This document shows, piece after piece, positions 38,865-46,402 of a stretch of 46,402 nt of DNA. Both the position numbers and the translations under genes were made by a program. The notes below the pieces were generated by a model. That model was not told the origin of the DNA and ran no database searches. It saw nothing but the letters and a program-made list of their open reading frames with translations. The stretch is from Pseudopyrenochaeta lycopersici (Eukaryota; Ascomycota; Dothideomycetes; Pleosporales; Pseudopyrenochaetaceae): the NCBI GenBank assembly GCA_003313425.1, contig NHZP01000121.1:1-46402 (forward strand), in the 5' to 3' direction. Position 1 is the first letter of the stretch; each line of letters starts with the position of its first letter.

Positions 38865-41800
38865 ATGAGGAATTGCGATCACAGATCCTGGCTTTCCTTT
38901 CATGGACAGGAGCAGACCGTGTTTCGGCACGCTAGTACATTGAGCGACATTGTCTTAAGCCTTGACACACCTGCGATGAAATTCCCAAGCCTGGTCGTCA
39001 TGATCGGTCATGCTGGTGATGCACCGCTCATGACCCATGCGCTACCCCACTTCAGGAAACGGGTTGATGGTCAAGAATCTGATGGGTTATGCTTGCAACT
39101 AGATCCAGATACCGCATTCAGTGACCACCCAACTCTGATCGTCTTTGATAGCATCTCAAAGCGGACTACGTTCAGCCCGGAGCCGATGGCGGCCACTTGT
39201 CATAGGCACACGGTACGTGAAATACAGTGGCCGGTTTCCAATCCGGCTGAGGCTTTCGAAGATCTTCGCTGTAGACTGATCCGTCCATTCGCGGACGTGG
39301 TATGCTTTTTTTCTACAAGCGGCGACGATCTCCAGCGACACGTGGACCAGATGGTGCCCTGGCTCGAACAGAGTTACTCGGGGAAACACCGTTCCACATT
39401 TTGTCCTCGCTTGCTTCTGATATCCGCACCAAGTGAAAAGCGTAGCACCTCGGATGTGCAGACGCAGTTGTTCAAACTTCTCCAGCAGCAATTAAAGCAC
39501 CCAAGAACCGACTTTTTCTCATATGTTTCCGTCTATATCAAGAATGACAGCATCCAGACACTGACAGATCGGATCAAAAGAGAGTCCGACATGGCTAGGA
39601 ACTACCGTGCTCAGAACCATATCCTTCTAAACGCTATACATTTCGATCTCCTTTTTCGCCATGCATGTGATCACTTTGCTAGCACAAGACAAGAACCCTT
39701 CGACATGCTCGCTGCGTCGCGCTTGCACAGGCCGGTACCGGTAGGCTTGCAGACACATCTGGCAGAGTTACTCACAACCGTAGACACTTACGAAGACACA
39801 ACAGCGTTCCTGACCCCGTTCATCGCTGGATGCCTTGCATTAGACAACTATGCGTACGATGTACCCTGTCAGTGCTCCTTCTGCATTCAATTTGTACCCT
39901 GCTAACTTGCACAAGTCCTTAACCCAGAAGAAGTGTTTGCGGCGCACTACAAGGCCATCTGCACTGCTGCGGCTGAAAACAGAACATTGAAGTGCTCAAG
40001 CCAAGCCGACACATCAGTATTGTTACTTCGTGCCGGGCTTGTAAGCCTCGTTGAGCGACACTTCTTAGAGAGAAGCAGGCCTTATCAGCCGGGAGCAAAC
40101 GGACGGTCGAGCCTGCTCAACGAGTTCAGGCCGTGGCTCTCTCGCGTCAAGACCTACAAGTTGTGCCTCGCATGCGTGCAGACGGCGCCCGAGCACAAGT
40201 TTCCATGTGGGCATATGGTCTGCGAGGAATGCTTCCAAGATCTGGGAAGTTGTTTTGACACGGATCCACATTTTTATGAGTTCGACCACTGTCCTATCTG
40301 CAAGTTGCCTTGTGATGTGGCCTTACGGGTCAAGCCAGTCACTGCCGGTTTTCGAGTTTTGTCCATTGACGGCGGTGGCATTCGTGCCATCATCCCCATC
40401 CAGTTCCTTCGCGCGCTCGAGCAAGCAGTCGGCCTCGACATGCCTGTCCAGGAGCACTTTGACCTTAGTTACGGAACTAGTTCAGGTACGCACCCAGTAT
40501 ATACACGTACAATCGCCACTTACTGAACATCTCTAGGTTGTATGGTGAACTTGGCCCTCTATGACCGAGGAATGAGCGTAGATGAAACGTACAACTTGTT
40601 TAAGCAGTTGTCTACGCGCATATTCCGTGGTCGAAACCGTATGGGCGTCGGCTTTGCTGCCGCCGCGCATGCACTCATAGCGTCTTATCGAAATGGCCGT
40701 TTTCCAGCTGGGGACATAGACGGTGCATTGTTCGAAATTTTCAAGGACGCTACCATGCTCGACCATCCTTACATGTCCTCTATCGGGGCGCGTACCGGTT
40801 TTCCAGTCGTTAACGCTGACACTTTGGAGACCTGCGTCGTGACTAGCTATAATGGCGCTGCTCGAGGGCAGGATCGCGACGACGATATCGAGCACATGAC
40901 GTACAAGGTCTTGCGCTCAGGCGACGCTCTTGATGAGATACCTGTTAAGGATGCGTAAGTTTCCATGCATTCATTTGATATTCAATGCTTACGCAGTCGA
41001 ATAGCGCACGGTGTGCATCAGCAGCTCCATGGTGAGTCGTCCAGATCATTGGTGTGTTGTATTCCTTACAAGAACAGGTATTTTACCCCGCACAGGATAC
41101 CCTCTCACGGAACATTTATCGATGGCGGCCTCAGCGACAATAATCCTAGCATGCTCGCGCTGCAAGAGCTGCGGAGGATGGCGCCGGAGCTAAGGCGGCC
41201 GGACCAGTTTGTATCAATTGGTACAGGAAGCTGCAGCGCGACACACGTTGCAGGCATGGACGGTACTACGGATGCTACTACGAGCTTCTTCTTCGGCAAA
41301 AACTCTCTTCAACAGACATTCAAGCACTACTGGAGCGAGAATTTCAACGGTGACAAGAAGTTTGCTAGTATGCGCCACATGATGGCCATCACGCTACCAG
41401 ACGAAGCCGATGATATTGACCAATGGCTCCGCCGATTCAATCTAACTCTAGATGACCAGCTACCCGACCTAGCAGATGCTCAAGCGATGGACGGTCTAGC
41501 CACCACAGCTTGGACTCATTTCACGTCGGACCCCGCTGTGCAAGACCTAGCTCACGCCGTCCTAGCTTCCAGTTTCTATTTCGAACTACGATGCATGCCA
41601 ATGTATGAGAAAGGGTATTATACTTGTTATGGCCGCATCTTATGCCGTATCCCTGCTACTAAACCTGCTTTCTTGGCTCTCATGCGGAAGCTTGACAGTA
41701 TGGGTGCTTGCTTTCTGGTCCAGAGGCGAACATTGAGAGAGAGGAATTCCACTGCATTCTCGTTCGATCAAACGGGAAATTTCAGTAAACCGGTTTGTGT

Positions 41801-42050
41801 GCGCGTCTGGAGCCTTGAAGATCAGCTAGATGTGCGCCTGAAGTTTCTGGGCACGCGTGATTATCCCATCAGCGCCTCACCTTTATCAATCAGTACTCTG
41901 ATAAAACTTCAGAAACTGGAATGGAGGCGTCTGCTTGACACGAACTCACCGAGCGGGCGTCCTACTATGATGAGGCGGCCAAGTGATTGTTGCCCTCGAG
42001 CAGTCAAGCGGCGCTGCTCGAGGAAAGGCGAGGATCAGTCTCATCTTTGA
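38865..42050 (+). CDS. Patatin-like phospholipase with a RING-like zinc region
   Basis: Five exons (38865-39867, 39916-40485, 40537-40954, 41005-41031, 41078-42050) give 996 aa. About 415 N-terminal residues have no recognised domain. A RING-like Cys/His cluster follows (CLACVQ, PCGHMVCEECF, DHCPICK, about residues 418-465). The patatin domain then shows the oxyanion loop DGGGIR (about 487), the nucleophile elbow GTSSG formed across an intron junction (about 522), ARCASAAPWYF, and FIDGG (about 686) with the catalytic Asp. So the Ser-Asp dyad is intact; the expected reaction is acyl hydrolysis of lipids. I fixed introns 3 and 4 by requiring ARCASAAP: this demands acceptor AATAG at 41004 and leaves a 27-nt exon. 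The RING-patatin combination is a known fungal architecture; its role is not established from sequence. Confidence 0.87.
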
Positions 42051-43313
42051 TTGAAGCCTTTTCGTGAATCCTTCCTGAGTCGCGTGTTGAAGCTGTCTGT
42101 ACAAGTTTACTGTCTTAGGGAACGAGCATGAGTTCGCTCACTTTGTGGCAGGTAAAAGGCAGTCCAGGTTGTGAGCGGTCTTTAGTAACTGGATTCCAGC
42201 TATCTAGCCCGGATGCTATCTACAACCAAGATAGGAAGAAAAGGGGAGAGTATTAGGTGCCACGCGAGGTTATAAAGTTCACGAGCGCGAGCCACCCGCA
42301 CGAGCCGGATATTTGTGCACGACGGTGCAGCCTCGGATATAGGCCTAGCCCGTTACACGGTGTCGCACTGAACGTGCTAAAACGATGAAAGTTGAGATCA
42401 TGATGATAAGCAGCAGCGTTGTATTGATTGATGTTGTGTCTGAAGTGTGGGGTACTCCAACCCGCAGATTTACATGCAGCATCACAGCTGGATTATTAAT
42501 ACAGGTGTTTCCTAAGGTTCGTTAAGATCATGCAAACACTCATCAATCAGTATCTGCAGCGTGTTGATCGTATATATACATGACTTTCAACAGCCGTGAC
42601 CTCGGCGGAAAATGCAAAGAACACATGGAATAGCATGATTACTATTGCTTGGGTGACAATCGTTGCTTCTGAACCGTGGGCAGCGACATGTGGCTTACTC
42701 CTTAGGTGCTGATGGGAAAGTAAGTTACCGGAGTTCTTGCAATTACATGTTCTAGCTGTCATTAGCGAGGTGCAAGGCTACGGCAATGGAGACCACACAT
42801 AATGCAGCGAAGCATGAGCATGATCATCTCTGGCAAATGGGGCATCTTGTCCGTCGGGTAATTTGTCGCCATGTATTGTGCTCCCCTGTAGCTACGTCAC
42901 ATGCAATTTTTTTCTAGCCAATCACCTCAACGAATTGGCTGGCATTCTCTCGGGCCACTGCCTCCCCAGGTTGTGTCTTAAATTGACAAAATCTATCATA
43001 TGTACATCAAACAACGACAGGCTTCGCAGGCGTACATGAGTTTGAGACCAATTATCAATTTTTATTCATGGTAACACCTCAAACAGCAACAGTTGCCCCA
43101 GCCTACAGTCGCAGAACACCTACTCTCGGCTGTTCTTAGAGCATATAAGGAAACTATTCAACTATCCCATAGTAGAGGTAGCAGGCTAGCTAGAGCATAG
43201 GAGAGCGCACAACAATCGATGACTGAGGTCTCGTGGATGTACGTATTGAACAATGTACTTACAAAGAGCACTTCCACTCGCGCATGTGGGTGCTCTTAAT
43301 CCTATAGCAATCA
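42051..43313. other. Intergenic, LTR-like start at 42361, no gene supported
   Basis: At 42361 the sequence TGTCGCACTGAACGTG resembles the beginning of the Copia LTR (TGTCGCACTGAAGGTG) but soon diverges, and no credible other end or target duplication was found, so I treat it as a remnant. The rest has only short frames. Confidence 0.4.
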
Positions 43314-44672
43314 CTACAGCCTGCAACCCGCAAAGAAATCCGGACGACTTATACAAGCGAAAGAGAGATACAAATAGGCCAGAAATAGAACAATCCCTTT
43401 GATGAACCCTGGGTCAAGCATCAGCTGCATGGTCTCTGTTGAATCAATTGATAGAACTTACGGGGGATACCTGGCAGTGATAACCAGATGGCGACGACTA
43501 GAAGACACAACCCAAAGCCCGTTCGACCGTCTCTAGGGTCGATGTCATGGCCCGCCAGCGCTGCCAGCGGCCTTACGAAGAAGTAGGTTTGGAGCGTAGA
43601 TTGAATGAGGTTGGTCCACGACCAGCCAATGTCCCCATTACGAGCAGCCTTGATATCGGCTAAGTGGTCTATTGCAGCAGCTGCTAGCGGTAGAGCAGCG
43701 AACTCAAAAAAACCACCGTTTGCAAGTATGGTGTGGTTTGATGTCGAAACCACAGCGAGGGCACGCGCGTGATCTAGGAGACTATGCACGAGGGGAACTG
43801 CTCCGGTCTTGAGTGCACCGAGACAGACGAGCAAGACGAGCCATTCCCGGTTTTGGACGATCTTGTTATTTTTCTGCACCGAGACACAGTCATCTTCTGC
43901 TCTTCGCTCGTGTGTCGCAGCTTTCCAAGTCCCAAAGTAGTAGCTGAAGCCGACATGTAGTATAAGAAACAGGGGAACGCCTTGTGAGATCCACTGGCGG
44001 TCACCTAAAGCAATGGTCAGTAGCAGCAGCAGCTTGTTCCGTGCTCTAATACGTACTCTCAATATGCGGAGCCGATACCAATACGGTGACTCCAGCTACT
44101 CCTATGAGCCAAGGAGTAATTGGCGACTCGATAGTTTGCATTTTGATTCCAGGCAACGCAGTACACAGGCCATGGAACATGAGACACAAGGCCCCTATGA
44201 CCAACGGTTTTGCATACACACTCCCGATTAGAAATCTCTTCGCCGTGGAAGGCGTACTGCCTCTCAAAATTAGTATAGTGAGTGCCAGCTCGGCGAACGG
44301 CCCTGTTATAAGGGGTGTCCTATAGATCAAAAAAGCTAAAAGTCGGTTTGATGCTGATAGTCGCCTAATGTGATTGGTGACGATTGAAGCGCAATCGGCC
44401 ACGAGTACGACCTTGACAAGCCCTAACAGGAGAGACAGCAATGGATCGGCCCGGTCTGGTCTGAGCAGCTCAATGGCCACGATAATGACAAGCAGCTGTG
44501 AGATCAAGACACGGTGAAAGGGGGATGTGGCCTGACACATATCTTCCAAAGCGTCCAAAACTACAGTGCTGAGTTCTCTGAGCGAGCTGAGGGTCCCATG
44601 AGCACGTTCCGCTAAGAGCGGTGGTGGTGGGGACTGATACCTAGAATGGCGTAATGGCATGGTGAGAGTCAT
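43314..44672 (-). CDS. Multi-pass membrane protein of unknown function
   Basis: Three exons (44672-44057, 44004-43462, 43408-43314) give 417 aa. Introns 44056-44005 (GTACGT, TTTAG) and 43461-43409 (GTAAGT, CCCAG) both join in frame. The ATG 44672 is the first in frame, though an upstream exon cannot be excluded. Hydrophobic segments include LISQLLVIIVAIELL, LLSLLLGLVKVVLVADCASI, FAELALTILIL, VIGALCLMFHGLCTAL, WLIGVAGVTVLVSAP, LFLILHVGFSYYFG, LVLLVCLGAL, FGLCLLVVAIWLSLPG, and in the last exon FIKGIVLFLAYLYLSFAC. That is about nine membrane spans. The last exon adds a clear final span, which supports the splice model. I recognise no family motif, so no function is given. Confidence 0.6.
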
Positions 44673-46402
44673 CCGATGGTGAGAATGGGGCTTCGAATTG
44701 GGCCAGACAGGGAGTTTCGAGGAGGCTTCGGTCTTTTGGATGGGCAATGCTCTTCTCGTAAGGGGTGTCGCGGCAGAAAGTAACGCAAATTGTGCATGGA
44801 TTTATAGGTGGCTTTGAGCAACATACACGGTTTTGCTGACTTATCTCGAAACTGAGCGTGTCTTGAATGGTGGATACGATGCTCGTGTCAGGTCCAGATT
44901 TCATTGCTCGCAGCTTTAGCTTAGTGAACTACAAGCTGAACTGCTGACCTACAAGCTAATCCGCTGACATGATGACAGTGGCCCCTAAATAACAGTTGCA
45001 AACACCTGTAACATTTCAGTACACTGAGGATGGTTACGCTCGGGCGCTGAGCGTTAATATGATGTCGCAGGACACGGGTTGTATGCACTGTACAATCGTG
45101 ACATTGATGCCTACCGGGTAGTGGAGGTGTCCAATCAGAATGACGCTCTTTAACGTAGCGTCTATGCGCAGGCTTAGTTTAGACCTCGATAGGACATTGC
45201 GAACTAAGCTTCCTCTCCGTGCGGATGCACCAAAAGTTGTACAAACGGCAAGCAGATTGAAGTTATCCTCTCTGGCAGATCTAGCCAGCATTGTTCTCTC
45301 AACTCATATACCATGAGACACCAGTACTTAGCTTTCTTCGGCGTCACCTAGTTGCTAAGATTGACCTTTGATAGCTCAGAGCTTATACAAAGGATATAGA
45401 CAATCAGCGGAAGTACATCGCGACGTTTCGAAAAATTTATTATTTGCGCCTTGAATCGTCCGGGTGATCACAGCTTCCCGTCCTTCGTACGAGGGTTGAG
45501 GTTAGGGTTTCGCCACCATGGTACAGCACCACACACAGCATCCCGATTACAGCGAGCTATCAACCAAGATGATCTCTACATCGCCATGAGTTGGCTCGGA
45601 TACGCTGACAGGAGGCGGCATATATATGAAAAAGGCGACGCTGGTTCATGTCCCATGTCAGCGCGCACCAAAATGGTTCGGGAACGCCTTGCCTAACCGC
45701 AGTATTATCGCCTCCGATTCATTCTTGCTTTTCCAAGGGGCAGTGTTGACTCTAAGCGAATTGATCCTTGGGTGCTATGCATCTGGTCTGTTCCTGTTGT
45801 GCAGCGGAAAGAATTGACATGATAACATAGCGGAGGGCTGATGCCTAAGTAGCAACCCTTAGGCTCTTCATATCGCCACTAGCCGTCGCGAACCAAGGCA
45901 CTTTGTACGCTTCAAGAAGAACACTACCGAACCTTAGCATGGGCTGCCCTATCGGCGCTATGTTGAACCATGATACCCGCTTGCATAATTCTTGCGACCT
46001 TACTTGGCATACGGCCTCCACGCTGAAGTCGATGGGAACCGACACGCTACCAATACCACGAAAATGAAATTCGTGACAGAAGTCTTGACGCTCGGCTAAT
46101 CTGTTACCTTGTTTCCGTCCCGTCAGAAAAAGACTTCAAAGCAGGGACAGCTTTGGGCGGAGAAACTACTCGTCCACAAATACGAGAGCATCTTCGTAAT
46201 CGCGATATCTGACGTATACAGCTATTACAATGGGTCTTTGTCTGGCACACTCTGTAACAGGAACGTCAGGCACGACCGCGGATGGCGATTAGCTTTGTGG
46301 TTGCTAGCGTTGGTTTGAGTGGCTGTGGGATCTTCAACACTGTCTCGCCTGCGCACTGGCCCCGGCTATCGTGGCCATCGCCGGCTAGCGCGTGCAAGGC
46401 AG
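44673..46402. other. Right flank, no gene supported
   Basis: Short frames only (for example minus 45034-45291, plus 45451-45696 and 46109-46318), with no family resemblance, signal peptide or splice-consistent extension seen. A single GTTAGGGTTT near 45500 is not a telomere tract. Confidence 0.4.

Noticed and set aside
40955..40996. First-choice acceptor (CGCAG) for intron 3 of the patatin gene.
   Set aside because: It gives a frame without the ARCASAAP motif; the acceptor eight bases later (AATAG) restores it and fits the next intron.
45490..45515. GTTAGGGTTT as a sign of a telomere.
   Set aside because: Only about one and a half units are present, in ordinary sequence.

Overview
The window reads as a repeat-rich accessory region from a filamentous ascomycete. 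The evidence is short GT-AG introns of about 42-80 nt with CTAAC/CTGAC-like branch sites, a HET-domain gene, a fungal PD-(D/E)XK gene, an OrsD-type zinc-finger fragment, a RING-patatin gene and several fungal transposon families. A plant-associated Dothideomycete is my best guess, but taxonomy is inference from protein style only. No rRNA, tRNA gene, CRISPR array or operon-like layout was seen.

Left part (1-12.3 kb): a decayed hAT fragment at the window edge; a nearly intact MULE transposon gene with a FAR1-like domain, broken by one extra C; an intact HET gene on the minus strand; a PD-(D/E)XK nuclease-like gene whose reading frame breaks at an (AG)4 run; and the N-terminal part of an OrsD-type gene that stops abruptly where a transposon nest begins.

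Centre (12.4-23.4 kb): a set of nested transposons. A hAT transposase gene on the minus strand carries three independent insertions: a 134-bp hAT-type MITE in an intron, a solo LTR in an exon, and a piggyBac-like element in an exon. The piggyBac-like element (38-bp inverted repeats) is itself interrupted by a complete 5,833-bp Copia retrotransposon with identical 203-bp LTRs, a 5-bp target duplication, a primer site matching the 5' half of initiator tRNA-Met and a G-run polypurine tract. Reading each host without its insert and with one copy of the duplication keeps it in frame, so the order of events can be read directly.

Right part (23.7-46.4 kb): solo LTRs of two families, a Tc1/mariner fragment that ends at the stop codon of a small secreted cysteine-rich protein gene (an effector-like candidate), a complete second hAT element, a fragment resembling the C-terminus of a GPR1/FUN34 transporter, a second copy of the MITE, and then mostly single-copy genes. 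These are an acidic-tailed protein with a 12-copy 9-bp repeat, an HP1-like chromo-shadow protein without a chromodomain, a RING-patatin phospholipase with a 27-nt exon, and a multi-pass membrane protein. The last 1.7 kb shows no gene I can support.

The genes do not form one pathway. The shared theme is an accessory compartment: allorecognition-type (HET), patatin and chromatin-type genes and a candidate effector among many generations of transposons.
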